Assembly: GCF_015291645.1 (NCBI RefSeq)
Contig: NZ_CP030055.1
Coordinates: 4,712,001 to 4,776,000 of the forward strand
Length of the DNA: 64,000 nucleotides
Direction of reading: 5' to 3'
Source of the DNA: Bradyrhizobium sp. CCBAU 53340
GTDB taxonomy: Bacteria; Pseudomonadota; Alphaproteobacteria; Rhizobiales; Xanthobacteraceae
Shown piece by piece: positions 16,807 to 27,440 of this stretch. How positions within the stretch are numbered: position 1 is the first letter of the stretch; every line of letters starts with the position of its first letter. Under the pieces are notes generated by a model. The model saw only the letters and a list, made by a program, of their open reading frames with translations. It was not told the DNA's origin and ran no database searches. The position numbers were made by a program, and so were the translations under genes.

Positions 16807-16883
16807 GAAACACATCAGGCCCAGGCTTCGTCAAGGCGATGGCAATCATCGTCTGAGACATTGAGGCAAAGGGAGAGGCCGAC

Positions 16884-17879
16884 ATGATCGTGGTCTGGCG
16901 TGTCGTGGACAGCTGCAACCTCGCCTGCGGATTCTGCGCGTATGACAAGCGGCTCGGCTTTCCGCGCAGCCAGGCGGCGCCCGCTGATATCCTCCGTTTC
17001 GCCGCGGTGCTGGCCGAGCACCAGTCGCAGACCGGCGACCGGGTTCTCCTGAGCTGGCTCGGCGGCGAGCCGCTGCGCTGGCAGCCGTTGCAGGCCCTGA
17101 CCCATGCCGTGCGCAGTCTCGGCCTCGAAGTCAGCGCGACCACCAACGGCACGACGCTCGGCAGCCCGGCCCTGCGCCAGCATCTGTGCGAGAGCTACAA
17201 GGAGCTGACCATCAGCGTCGACGGTTTTGCCGCCTTCCATGATCCCTCGCGCGGCTGGGCTGGCGGGTTCGAGAAGCTGCGCCGCTGGGTGCCCCAGCTG
17301 GCGCGCGAGGCGCGCGCACTCGGCTCAAGATTGAAGCTGCGCGCCAATGTCGTGCTGATGCACCAGAACCTCGGTGAGTTCGCCGCGCTGTGCGAGGAGC
17401 TCGCCGATTGGGGCATCGCCGAGATCACCTACAACCAGCTCGGTGGCCGCGACCGGCCGGAGTTCTACCCGCAGCACCGTCTCACGGGCGCTGACGTCGA
17501 TGCGCTGGAACGGGCCCTTCCGGCGATCCGCCAACGCCTCGCGGCGCGCGACGTCGTGCTGGTCGGCGGCGAGCAATATCTCGCGCGGATCCGGGCAAGC
17601 ACGCTGGGGCAGCGGATGCCGGTCTGGGATTGCGATCCCGGGCAGAGCTTTCTGTTCATCGACGAGAAGGGCCAGGTCTCGCCTTGCAGCTTCACGACGC
17701 AGGATTACGGCATCGACATCGGCTCCCTGCAAAGCGTCGCGGATCTTGCCGCCCTGCCCGCCCGCTTCCGCCTGTTGCAGCAGGCCGCTCGGTCTCGGCA
17801 GTGCGACGACTGCCTCAGCACGCAGGTCTGCGGCAAGTTCTCACGCCGCGCGGCGCCGATCCTGATGGCCGCAGAATAG
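16884..17879 (+). CDS. Radical SAM protein with SPASM-like auxiliary-cluster region
   Basis: A 331-residue radical SAM enzyme. The cluster motif CNLACGFC (Cx3Cx2C) is at residues 11-18, followed by LSWLGGEPLRWQP (GGE motif) and TTNGTTL. The C-terminal 90 residues have five more cysteines (WDCDP, SPCSF, CDDC, QVCGKF), as in SPASM/Twitch domains that hold auxiliary iron-sulphur clusters and often modify peptides. GGGAGAGG precedes the ATG. No clear precursor peptide or protease is next to it, so the substrate is unknown. A hairpin follows at 17936-17961. Confidence 0.87.
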   Translation: MIVVWRVVDSCNLACGFCAYDKRLGFPRSQAAPADILRFAAVLAEHQSQTGDRVLLSWLGGEPLRWQPLQALTHAVRSLGLEVSATTNGTTLGSPALRQHLCESYKELTISVDGFAAFHDPSRGWAGGFEKLRRWVPQLAREARALGSRLKLRANVVLMHQNLGEFAALCEELADWGIAEITYNQLGGRDRPEFYPQHRLTGADVDALERALPAIRQRLAARDVVLVGGEQYLARIRASTLGQRMPVWDCDPGQSFLFIDEKGQVSPCSFTTQDYGIDIGSLQSVADLAALPARFRLLQQAARSRQCDDCLSTQVCGKFSRRAAPILMAAE

Positions 17880-17935
17880 TGCTTCAGGGGTCGACGCAGG
17901 ATCTCGGCCAATCCATTTGAACAGTCATCGCAATT

Positions 17936-17961
17936 GCCGTCGGCGCCACAGCGCCGGCGGC
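17936..17961. terminator. GC-rich hairpin after the radical SAM gene
   Basis: GCCGTCGGCGC, CACA, GCGCCGGCGGC: an 11-bp stem with one G-U type pair, 57 bp after the stop. Only a short T run follows (ATTGTTTG), so termination is plausible but not certain. Confidence 0.45.
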
Positions 17962-18082
17962 ATTGTTTGCGGCGACGGCCGCGATCAGCCGCGAACGACT
18001 TGAACCAGCGTTCCCGATTCCGCGACCAACTGGCGATAGTTAAAGCCATTTCAGCCCCCGGGGCCCAAGGCGAGCCAGCGCC

Positions 18083-18697
18083 ATGACCACCCTGTCCAGC
18101 CTTTGGACCGAATTCGCCGACGGCCAGCTCGGCATCTGGATGTCGGCACTGTCGGGCCTCGCAGCGGCGCTCGCGGTCGCCCTCGCAATGACCGTGTACT
18201 TCCGGCTGAGCTACCGGACCTGGCGCGACGTCGTCAGGCATGGTCTGGCGGCACTCGCCGCGGTCGCCCTGCTGACCTTCGTCGCCTACGACATGCACCA
18301 CGCCGCGCTCGCCTATCTCGGCCTCAACCCGTCCAGGCCCGCGGTCGAGTTCGAGATCCGGATGCCGCGCGAGACGCTGACGGCGGTGCCGGACACCCAG
18401 ATCGAGCTGCACACCGACCGCAACCAGACGCTCGCTTTGGTCGACGGCGTGACCGACCTCGCCGACGGGCGCGCGCTGCTGCGCGGCGCGGTCGCCCTCA
18501 ACCATCGCACCGCCGACCGGGTGCTGGTCGTGAACCTGCCGGGCAAGGGCACGTTCGAGTTCCGCCTGCGCCTGCCCGCCGAGCCGCATCGCAGCGAGCA
18601 GTTCGGGCCCTGGCACCTTGCCGATCGCATCACCTCGCCGCTTGCCGGCACCGTGGCTCCGCAGGACGCCTACACGATCCGCTATCGCGTGCTTTAA
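18083..18697 (+). CDS. Two-helix membrane protein with C-terminal beta-rich domain, function unknown
   Basis: A 204-residue protein I do not recognise. Residues about 15-42 (IWMSALSGLAAALAVALAM) and 53-72 (GLAALAAVALLTFVAYDM) are membrane helices. Residues about 85-200 look like an extracytoplasmic or cytoplasmic beta-sandwich (VEFEIRMP, QIELHTDRNQTLALVDG, VLVVNLPGKGTFEFRLRLPAEP). AAGGCGAG precedes the ATG. It stands between the radical SAM protein and the metallophosphoesterase, with neither clearly in operon. The function cannot be assigned. Confidence 0.72.
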   Translation: MTTLSSLWTEFADGQLGIWMSALSGLAAALAVALAMTVYFRLSYRTWRDVVRHGLAALAAVALLTFVAYDMHHAALAYLGLNPSRPAVEFEIRMPRETLTAVPDTQIELHTDRNQTLALVDGVTDLADGRALLRGAVALNHRTADRVLVVNLPGKGTFEFRLRLPAEPHRSEQFGPWHLADRITSPLAGTVAPQDAYTIRYRVL

Positions 18698-18765
18698 ACT
18701 TTGTTTCATCGCGGATCCTGCGCGTACGTCATCGTTCCGACGTTTGACGACGCGATACTTCGCCC

Positions 18766-19608
18766 ATGTCCGAATTTCGCCTCACGCAGATTTCCGACAC
18801 GCATCTGGGCCGGCGCTTTCCCGGCCTGATCGCGAACTTCGATCGTGTCAGCGAGCACATCGATGCAAGCAGGCCCGATCTCGTCGTCAACACCGGCGAC
18901 GTCTCCTTCGACGGCCCGAGCAGCCGCGAAGATATGGAGTTCGCGAAGAGCCTGCACGATGCGCTGCCCGTCGCCTGCCGCTACATCCCCGGCAATCACG
19001 ACATCGGCGACAATCCGACCGCGCTCGGGCCGGCGCCGAAGCCACCGGTCACCGAAGCGCACCGCCGACAATTCCGCGCCATCATCGGCGAAGACCATTG
19101 GTCGTTCGAGGCTGCCGGCTGGCGCATCATCGGCCTCAACTCGCTTGTCATGAATTCAGGGCTCGCGTTCGAGGCCGAGCAATTCGACTGGCTCGCCTCG
19201 GAGATCGCGCACGTCAACGGCAAGCCGGTCGCGCTCTTCATCCACAAGCCGCTGTTTCTCAACCTGCCCGACGATGCTGAAACGCCTGAGACCTCGATCC
19301 GCTACGTGCCGCAGCCGGCACGCGCGCGGCTGATCGAGATGTTCGCGCGCGTCGATCTCCGCCTCATCGCCAGCGGTCATGTACACCAGCGCCGCGACTT
19401 CACGTTCCGCCATATCAGGCACGTCTGGGCGCCATCCGCCGGCTTCAAGATCAACGATTCACGCCAGGACCTGATCGCGATCAAGGAGACCGGCCTCGTC
19501 GAGTACCGCTTCGCGCCCGACAGCCTTGAAGTCCGACACATCCGTGCTGCCGGTCAGGTCGATGTCGATATCGAAGAGATCCTCGTTCAGATGGGCGGCG
19601 AGCCCTAG
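18766..19608 (+). CDS. Calcineurin-like metallophosphoesterase
   Basis: A 280-residue enzyme of the CpdA-like phosphoesterase class. All metal-site motifs are present: DTHLG (Asp11, His13), TGDVS (Asp45), GNHD (Asn77-His78), IHKPLF and the final GHVHQ. It probably hydrolyses a phosphodiester such as a cyclic nucleotide or a nucleotidyl group, but the substrate is not deducible. No signal peptide is visible, so it is cytoplasmic. It lies on the plus strand 68 bp after the membrane protein gene; a LacI-type site separates it from ridA downstream. Confidence 0.9.
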   Translation: MSEFRLTQISDTHLGRRFPGLIANFDRVSEHIDASRPDLVVNTGDVSFDGPSSREDMEFAKSLHDALPVACRYIPGNHDIGDNPTALGPAPKPPVTEAHRRQFRAIIGEDHWSFEAAGWRIIGLNSLVMNSGLAFEAEQFDWLASEIAHVNGKPVALFIHKPLFLNLPDDAETPETSIRYVPQPARARLIEMFARVDLRLIASGHVHQRRDFTFRHIRHVWAPSAGFKINDSRQDLIAIKETGLVEYRFAPDSLEVRHIRAAGQVDVDIEEILVQMGGEP

Positions 19609-19683
19609 CTCAGCGGGCAGGCAGTTTCCTCTACTATATTACCTCATCGCATCAAATTTCACCTTGGAATGCCGATTTTGGCT

Positions 19684-19701
19684 AATGACAACGTTGTCAT
19701 T
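19684..19701. promoter_or_regulatory. Perfect 18-bp palindrome AATGACAACGTTGTCATT; likely LacI operator
   Basis: A perfect palindrome with central CG, as in many LacI/GalR operators, 76 bp upstream of ridA. The lacI-type gene is third in the same operon (21255), so autoregulation and repression of ridA and the deacylase gene are likely. Confidence 0.8.
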
Positions 19702-19777
19702 CGCTCATATCGTTCCCTTCAGCGGTTAGGAACCGCAGGCTCTGCGGGAGCCGCCTTTCACGAGGAGAGATTCGAAA

Positions 19778-20122
19778 ATGATCAAACGTTACGTCGTCGG
19801 CTCGCGCATGAGCCAGGCTGTCGCCGCCGGCGGCATGGTGCACATCGCCGGCCAGGTCGCTGATGACCGCAAGGCGGGCATCGTGTCACAGACGCAGCAG
19901 GTGCTCGCCAAGATCGACGCGCTGCTTAAGGAGGCCGGCTCCGACCGCTCCAGGCTGATCGCGGTCAACGTCTTCCTGCCTCATATCACCGACTTCGACA
20001 CCATGAACTCGGTCTATGATGCCTGGATCGATCCGACCAATCCGCCGGCGCGCGCCTGCGTCGAAGCCCGTCTCGCCGATCCCGATCTGCGCGTCGAGAT
20101 GACCGCGGTCGCGTTGCTGTAA
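19778..20122 (+). CDS. RidA-family protein (enamine/imine deaminase type)
   Basis: A 114-residue trimeric-barrel protein. RidA family members hydrolyse reactive enamines and imines made by PLP enzymes. The family core is visible: GGMVHIAGQVADD, VLAKIDALLKEAGSD, LPHITDFDTMNSVYDAWIDPTNPPARACVEARLAD (here split across the usual helix and strand), with the conserved Arg in PPARACVEA. GAGGAGA lies 8 nt before the ATG. It is first in an operon with an aspartoacylase-type gene 62 bp downstream and a LacI regulator, which suggests a nitrogen-containing substrate. Confidence 0.93.
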   Translation: MIKRYVVGSRMSQAVAAGGMVHIAGQVADDRKAGIVSQTQQVLAKIDALLKEAGSDRSRLIAVNVFLPHITDFDTMNSVYDAWIDPTNPPARACVEARLADPDLRVEMTAVALL

Positions 20123-20184
20123 CGGCCGTCCTTTCGTTCAACCTTCGGCCGGCGTCGGTGACGACGCAGCCATGAGGCCAGCCC

Positions 20185-21213
20185 ATGCATACCGGACTCT
20201 TCCACGACATCGACTTCGAGAAGGACCAGAAATGGTCGGGCCATCTCGGCATTCCCTTCTCGATCGATCGCTCACCCTACTTCCAGCTCAAGATCCCGAT
20301 CTTCCGGATCAAGAACGGCGCCGGCCCGAAGCTGCTGCTGATGGCCGGCAATCACGGCGATGAATATGAAGGCGAGATCACGCTGACGCGGCTCTATCGC
20401 CGGCTCGACGCCAAGGCGATCAAGGGCGAGATCACCATCCTGCCCTTCGCCAACCTGCCCGCGGTGATGGCGGCGCGCCGCCGCTCGCCGCTCGACGAGG
20501 GCAATCTCAACCGCGCCTTCCCCGGCGATGCCGGGGGCACGCCGACGTTCCGGCTGGCGCATTTCCTCGAGCACGAGCTGTTTCCGCGTCATGACGTCGT
20601 GTTCGACATCCATTCCGGTGGCACGTCGATGGCGCATGTGCCTTGCGCGCTGATCGAGCGGCAGGGATCGCCCGAGATGTTCGGCCAAGCCTTGCGCCTG
20701 ATGGAAGGGCTTGGCATGCCCTTCGCCTTCGTCGCCGAGAACGGCGCGGCCGCGCCGACATCGATGGCCGCCGCTGCCCGCGCCGGCGCGATCGGGCTAT
20801 CAGGCGAATTCGGCGGCGGCGGCACCGTCACGCCGCAGACGATGGCACTGACCGCACGCGCGGTCGATCGGCTGATGCTCGCACTCGGTCTGGTTCAGGC
20901 GCCGGTGCTCGGACCTCACGCACCGGTCGAGCGCGACACCGAATTGCTGGCGCTGCAAAGTCACGCCCAGGCGGTGTTCGCGACACGCCGAGGCTGGTTC
21001 GAGCCTGCGGTCATGGTCGGCGCGCGCGTTGCGGCCGGCGACATTGCCGGTTGGTACCATGATTTCGAGCGACCGGAGCTGGCGGAAGAGGTGCTGCGCT
21101 TCCCTGCCGACGGCATCGTCATCTCCCAGCGTCTCCACACCGACAGCCAGAGTGGCGACTGCCTGGTCCAGGTCGGCCGCGCGCTGTCGCGTGATGAGGT
21201 GTTCACAAGCTGA
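20185..21213 (+). CDS. Succinylglutamate desuccinylase/aspartoacylase-family deacylase (DoeB-like)
   Basis: A 342-residue zinc-dependent amidohydrolase of the AstE/AspA M14-like family. The metal ligands are His57 and Glu60 in GNHGDE and His143 in DIHSGG. A Glu in SGEFGGGG is the candidate catalytic residue. Such enzymes cleave N-acyl groups from amino acids; the DoeB branch deacetylates diaminobutyrate in ectoine breakdown, but no other ectoine genes lie nearby, so the substrate is open. The start is 62 bp after ridA. The lacI gene follows 41 bp after the stop. Confidence 0.88.
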   Translation: MHTGLFHDIDFEKDQKWSGHLGIPFSIDRSPYFQLKIPIFRIKNGAGPKLLLMAGNHGDEYEGEITLTRLYRRLDAKAIKGEITILPFANLPAVMAARRRSPLDEGNLNRAFPGDAGGTPTFRLAHFLEHELFPRHDVVFDIHSGGTSMAHVPCALIERQGSPEMFGQALRLMEGLGMPFAFVAENGAAAPTSMAAAARAGAIGLSGEFGGGGTVTPQTMALTARAVDRLMLALGLVQAPVLGPHAPVERDTELLALQSHAQAVFATRRGWFEPAVMVGARVAAGDIAGWYHDFERPELAEEVLRFPADGIVISQRLHTDSQSGDCLVQVGRALSRDEVFTS

Positions 21214-21254
21214 GCTTTGGACAGACCACCGACTCCGGCTAACTTCAGGACTCG

Positions 21255-22319
21255 ATGACCGATCCGGCCAAGCCGAGCTATGACGACGTGGTGCGCATTC
21301 CGGCGCCGCCCGGCCGCACCGGCGCGACCGGACGGCCGCCGCGCATCGAAGAGGTCGCGGAGCGTGCCGGTGTGTCGCCAATCACGGTATCGCGGGTGTT
21401 GCGCCATCCCGAAAAGGTCAACCGCGAGACCCGCGAGCGCATTCTCGAGGTGATAGAGGCGACAGGCTATGCCTCCAATCCGCATGCGCGCGCGCTGCGC
21501 TCGGGGCGGTCGAATGTCGTCGTGGCCTTTGTCTCGAACATTCTCAGCCAGCAATTCGGACTCGCCGTACGCAGCCTCGCCGCAACGCTCGAGCCTGAGG
21601 GTTTCGAGGTGCTGGTCGGCCAGACCTCCTACTCCTATGCCAAGGAGGTCGCGATGATCCAGTCGCTGCGCGGCATCCGGCCCGCCGCGGTAATGTTCAC
21701 CGGCGTGATCGAGCTCGAGGAGAACCGTACAGCGCTCGCCGAGCTCGGCATTCCCGTGATCGAGACCTGGGCATTTCCGCGCGACCCCGTCGATATGCTG
21801 GTCGGCCTGCCCAATGCGGATGCCGGCGCAATGGCGGCGCGCAGGCTGGCTTCGGCGGGACATCGCCGCGTCGCCTTCATCGGCCGCAGCAGCGGCCGTG
21901 GCGCGCTCCGCCGCGATGGCTTTCGTGCGGCAGCCGCGCAGCTTGGCCTCGAGATCGTCCACGAGATCGGCGTCGGCGAGATCAAGGGGCTGGTCGATGG
22001 CCGCGCCGCATTCACCACCCTGCTCGACCGCGGCGATAAGATCGATGCCGTGTTCTGCGCCAACGACCTGCTTGCGACCGGCGCACTGATCGAAGCCCGC
22101 GCGCGTGGACTATCGGTGCCGCGCGATCTTGCCGTGCTCGGCTTCGGCGACAACGACGTCGCCGATCAAATCACGCCCGGCCTCACCACCATCTCGTTCG
22201 ATGCCGCGGCCGTCGGCCGGATTGCGGGCGAACTGCTGCTGGCGCGCTTGTCAGGTACGCCGCGCGCCGAGCAGCGATTGGTCGTCGATCTCTTCCTGGT
22301 CGAGCGCGGCAGCGTCTGA
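21255..22319 (+). CDS. LacI-family transcriptional regulator
   Basis: A 354-residue repressor. After a 25-residue unstructured leader come the helix-turn-helix PRIEEVAERAGVSPITVSRVL and hinge TGYASNPHARALRSGRS. The periplasmic-binding-protein-like effector domain fills the rest (VVVAFVSNILSQQFG to the C-terminus). AGGA precedes ATG 21255. Being the third gene of ridA-deacylase-lacI, with a LacI-type palindrome at 19684-19701, it probably represses its own operon until the substrate appears. Confidence 0.93.
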   Translation: MTDPAKPSYDDVVRIPAPPGRTGATGRPPRIEEVAERAGVSPITVSRVLRHPEKVNRETRERILEVIEATGYASNPHARALRSGRSNVVVAFVSNILSQQFGLAVRSLAATLEPEGFEVLVGQTSYSYAKEVAMIQSLRGIRPAAVMFTGVIELEENRTALAELGIPVIETWAFPRDPVDMLVGLPNADAGAMAARRLASAGHRRVAFIGRSSGRGALRRDGFRAAAAQLGLEIVHEIGVGEIKGLVDGRAAFTTLLDRGDKIDAVFCANDLLATGALIEARARGLSVPRDLAVLGFGDNDVADQITPGLTTISFDAAAVGRIAGELLLARLSGTPRAEQRLVVDLFLVERGSV

Positions 22320-22328
22320 GCGCGCCGC

Positions 22329-22625
22329 TCAGGCGACGCTCTTGAGATCCTGCTGGATCGCAGCGAGCAACGACTGCAGCGCCTCGCTGGTCACTGGCGT
22401 AGCCGCTTCATCGGCAGGCGCAATCCTGGCGGGCTCGGCCGCCTTGACCGGACGCTTGGGAAAGCGCGGTGGAGGCGTCGGCATCGGAGGCTGCACGAAT
22501 GCGCCTTCGTCCTCGTTGTGGACGAACTTGCCGTGGATGACGTCGTCGTGGCGGCCCATGACATACATGGCCACCCAGTAGCCGGCAGCCAGAAGAATTA
22601 CGCAGAAAATACCGATCTCTAACAT
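22329..22625 (-). CDS. Small N-anchored membrane protein, function unknown
   Basis: A 98-residue protein with one N-terminal membrane helix (MLEIGIFCVILLAAGYWVAM) and then a proline-rich soluble part (PPMPTPPPRFPKRP) and a final amphipathic helix. I do not recognise a family. Codon use fits the region, and AGGTG lies before the ATG. It is convergent with lacI (9 bp apart), hence a stand-alone gene. Confidence 0.7.
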   Translation of the reverse strand: MLEIGIFCVILLAAGYWVAMYVMGRHDDVIHGKFVHNEDEGAFVQPPMPTPPPRFPKRPVKAAEPARIAPADEAATPVTSEALQSLLAAIQQDLKSVA

Positions 22626-22819
22626 CGCAGCACCTAAAATATGCGCGATGATTCAATGCCTTCAGCCCGGCGTCAATGAACCGTCTGTCACACGCTGCAC
22701 CTTTTACGGGCAGCTGTGGCCAATCGGTAACGATTCGTTAACCAGTAGCCTTCCGGCGTGCGGCGCCGATGCAACTCCAGGACGCTCGAAGCCTCCTGGA
22801 GGCGCTCCAGTCCCTGGCT

Positions 22820-23842
22820 TTACGCGTTGTCCGGCCCGACCCGGACCAGCTGCTTGCCGAAATTGGCCCCCTTCAGCAGCCCGATGAAGGCGCCCGGGGC
22901 GCTCTCCAGGCCCTCGGTGACGAACTCCTTGTACTTCACCTTGCCGCCCTGGACCCATCCCGACATGTCGCGCAGGAAGTCGCCATGGCGCGAGGCGAAG
23001 TCGGAGACGATGAAGCCGCGGAAGGTCAGCCGCTTGGTGAGGATGTTGCGCATCATCGCGCCGGCCCATTTCGGCGGCTTGGCCTCGGTGTCGTTGTAAT
23101 GGGCGATCAGGCCGCAGACCGGCACGCGCGCGAAGGGATTGAGCAGCGGAAACACCGCCTCGAACACGGCGCCGCCGACATTCTCGAAATAGACGTCGAT
23201 GCCATCAGGGCAGGCATCCTTCAGCTTCGCAGCCAAATCAGGATCGCGGTGATCGATGCAGGCATCGAAGCCGAGCTCCTTCACCACGTAGTCGCACTTG
23301 TCCTTGCCGCCAGCGATGCCGACCGCACGCGCGCCCTTGATCTTCGCGATCTGGCCGACCGCCGAGCCGACCGCACCGGAGGCGCCGGCAACGACGACAG
23401 TCTCGCCTTCTTGCGGCTTGCCGATGTCGAGCAGGCCCGTATACGCGGTCATACCGGGCATGCCGAGCACGCCGATCGAAGTCGAGATCGGACCGAGCTT
23501 GGGATCGACCTTGATCAGCCCCTTGCCGTTCGAGGTCGCATGCGTCTGCCAGCCGGTTCGTGCGCGGACGATGTCGCCCTTGGCAAAGTCCGGATTGTTG
23601 GAGGCTACGACCTCGCTCACCGCCTCGCCTTCCATCACGCCGCCGACCGGCACCGGCGCGGCATAGGACGGCCCCTCACTCATGCGCCCGCGCATATAGG
23701 GATCGAGCGACAGCCAGACAGTGCGCAGCAGGACTTCGCCTGCGCCGGGCGTCGGCACAGCGAATTCCTCCAGACGAAAATCGGTCGGCTTGGGTTCGCC
23801 GACGGGACGCGCGGCGAGAACGATGCGTTTTGCTTGGGTCAT
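22820..23842 (-). CDS. NADP-dependent oxidoreductase, MDR superfamily (CurA/leukotriene B4 dehydrogenase type)
   Basis: A 340-residue zinc-independent medium-chain reductase. I start at ATG 23842, after AGGAGGA. The N-terminal domain has LDPYMRGRM; the Rossmann domain has VVVAGASGAVGSAVGQIAKIKGARAVGIAGG (AxxGxxG motif, here shown in part) and DVYFENVGG. The C-terminus has FRGFIV and the GANFGKQLV tail. Family members reduce alpha,beta-unsaturated ketones and aldehydes using NADPH; curcumin reductase is the best-known example. A palindromic repeat separates it from guaB. Confidence 0.92.
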   Translation of the reverse strand: MTQAKRIVLAARPVGEPKPTDFRLEEFAVPTPGAGEVLLRTVWLSLDPYMRGRMSEGPSYAAPVPVGGVMEGEAVSEVVASNNPDFAKGDIVRARTGWQTHATSNGKGLIKVDPKLGPISTSIGVLGMPGMTAYTGLLDIGKPQEGETVVVAGASGAVGSAVGQIAKIKGARAVGIAGGKDKCDYVVKELGFDACIDHRDPDLAAKLKDACPDGIDVYFENVGGAVFEAVFPLLNPFARVPVCGLIAHYNDTEAKPPKWAGAMMRNILTKRLTFRGFIVSDFASRHGDFLRDMSGWVQGGKVKYKEFVTEGLESAPGAFIGLLKGANFGKQLVRVGPDNA

Positions 23843-23911
23843 GGCTTCCTCCTGACTGCTTGTTGCAGTCATTTAGGAGGTGCGCGGGAATGAAGCAAAT
23901 CCACACGCTCG

Positions 23912-24016
23912 GTGTCATCGCCCGCGAAGGCGGGCGATCCAGTATTCCAGAGACAGCAGTGATTGAACCGAAGGGCTGCGGCGTACTGGATGCCCCGCCT
24001 TCGCGGGGCATGACAC
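23912..24016. repeat. Palindromic repeat, family A, copy 2
   Basis: A 105-bp element with outer arms GTGTCATCGCCCGC and GCGGGGCATGACAC and an internal segment CCAGTATTCCAGAGAC shared with copy 3. It occupies the intergenic space between guaB and the oxidoreductase gene. Confidence 0.85.
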
Positions 24017-24073
24017 CGTCATTTTGGCGGGCGCGTCGCAATCCGACGCGCAGCCGAAAACAGAGCGGAGTGA

Positions 24074-25944
<1,871 letters not shown>

Positions 25945-27435
25945 ATGGTCGACAAGCAACGCATCATTCCGCTGATCGTGGCCACCGCTCTCTTCATGGA
26001 GAACATGGACTCCACGGTCATCGCCACCTCGCTGCCGGCGATCGCGGCCGACATCGGCACCAGCCCGCTGACGCTGAAGCTCGCCATCACCTCCTACCTG
26101 CTGTCGCTTGCGGTGTTCATCCCGGCGAGCGGCTGGACCGCCGACAGGTTCGGCGCGCGCATGGTGTTCGCAATCGCCGTCGGCGTGTTCATGATCGGCT
26201 CGGTCGGCTGCGCGCTGTCGGGCTCGGTCACCGACTTCGTGTTCGCACGCATCCTCCAGGGCATGGGCGGGGCGATGATGACGCCGGTCGGACGTCTCGT
26301 GCTGCTGCGCTCGGTCGACAAGAGCGCGCTGGTCAATGCGATGGCCTGGGTGACCGTCCCTGCCCTGATAGGCCCCGTGATCGGGCCGCCGCTCGGCGGC
26401 TTCATCACCACTTACGCCTCGTGGCACTGGATCTTCCTGATCAACATTCCGATCGGGCTGCTCGGCATCTTCATGGCCTTGAAGTTCATCGATCCCATCA
26501 AGAGCGAGACGCAGGAAAAGTTCGATCTCTACGGCATGGTGCTCGCAGGCCTGGGCCTTGCCGGCATCGCATTTGGCCTTTCGGTCGCCGGCCTCAATCT
26601 GCTGCCCTGGAGCACGGTGGCAGCATTGGTTGCGGGCGGAGCAATCTCGATGACGCTCTATGTCATTCATGCCCGGCGGACCGGATCGCCGGTGCTGGAT
26701 TTCTCGCTGCTCAGGCTGCCGACGTTGCGCGCGGCCATTCTCGGCGGCTTCCTGTTCCGGCTCGGCATCGGCGCGCTGCCCTTCCTGCTGCCGCTCTTGA
26801 TGCAGATCGGATTCGGCCTGTCGCCGTTCCATTCCGGCCTCGTCACCTTTGCCTCCTCGCTCGGCGCGATGGGCATGAAGACGCTGGCCGCGCGCCTGAT
26901 CCGCGCCTTCGGCTTCCGCAATCTGATGACGGTGAACGCGGTCGTCAGCGCATTCTTCCTCGGCGTCTGCGCGCTGTTCACGGTGACGACGCCGCTGCTG
27001 ATCATCATGGTGATCCTAGTGGTCGGCGGTTTCTTCCGTTCGCTCGAGTTCACCGCGATCAACACGGTGGCCTATGCCGACGTCGAGAGCCCGCAGATGA
27101 GCCGCGCCACCACACTCGTCAGCGTCAACCAGCAGCTCGCCGTCTCCGCCGGCGTCGCGGTCGGCGCGGCATCGGTGGAGACCACGATGTGGCTCAGCCA
27201 TGTCAGCGAGCTCAACGCCACCGTGTTCGCGCCGGCCTTCGTCGTGGTGGCGCTGACCTCGGCGGCGTCGAGCTGGTTCTTCTGGCAGATGCCGAGCGAT
27301 GCCGGCCACGAGATCTCGGGCCGCAAGGCGATCGAGGTCGCAAGCCGCAAGGGTGCTGCCAAGAGCGCCGCGACAGCCGCCGTCAAGACGGCGACGGAAG
27401 ACACGCAGGACATGCGGGATCAGCGGCTGGGGTAG
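25945..27435 (+). CDS. MFS transporter, DHA2 (14-TM) drug-efflux type
   Basis: A 496-residue transporter with about fourteen hydrophobic segments. The first helix has the DHA2 pattern LFMENMDSTVIATSLP, loop 2-3 has GWTADRFGARMVF, and helix 5 has the antiporter motif LIGPVIGPPLGGF. The TM1 acidic residue (Asp in MENMDST) fits proton-coupled drug export as in EmrB-like proteins. The C-terminal 45 residues are charged and cytoplasmic. It has no membrane-fusion partner gene next to it. The substrate is unknown. Confidence 0.9.
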   Translation: MVDKQRIIPLIVATALFMENMDSTVIATSLPAIAADIGTSPLTLKLAITSYLLSLAVFIPASGWTADRFGARMVFAIAVGVFMIGSVGCALSGSVTDFVFARILQGMGGAMMTPVGRLVLLRSVDKSALVNAMAWVTVPALIGPVIGPPLGGFITTYASWHWIFLINIPIGLLGIFMALKFIDPIKSETQEKFDLYGMVLAGLGLAGIAFGLSVAGLNLLPWSTVAALVAGGAISMTLYVIHARRTGSPVLDFSLLRLPTLRAAILGGFLFRLGIGALPFLLPLLMQIGFGLSPFHSGLVTFASSLGAMGMKTLAARLIRAFGFRNLMTVNAVVSAFFLGVCALFTVTTPLLIIMVILVVGGFFRSLEFTAINTVAYADVESPQMSRATTLVSVNQQLAVSAGVAVGAASVETTMWLSHVSELNATVFAPAFVVVALTSAASSWFFWQMPSDAGHEISGRKAIEVASRKGAAKSAATAAVKTATEDTQDMRDQRLG

Positions 27436-27440
27436 CGAGG

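Noticed and set aside
20185..21213. Ectoine catabolism (doeB) assignment
   Set aside because: No doeA, doeC, doeD or ectoine transporter genes lie nearby, so only family-level naming is justified.
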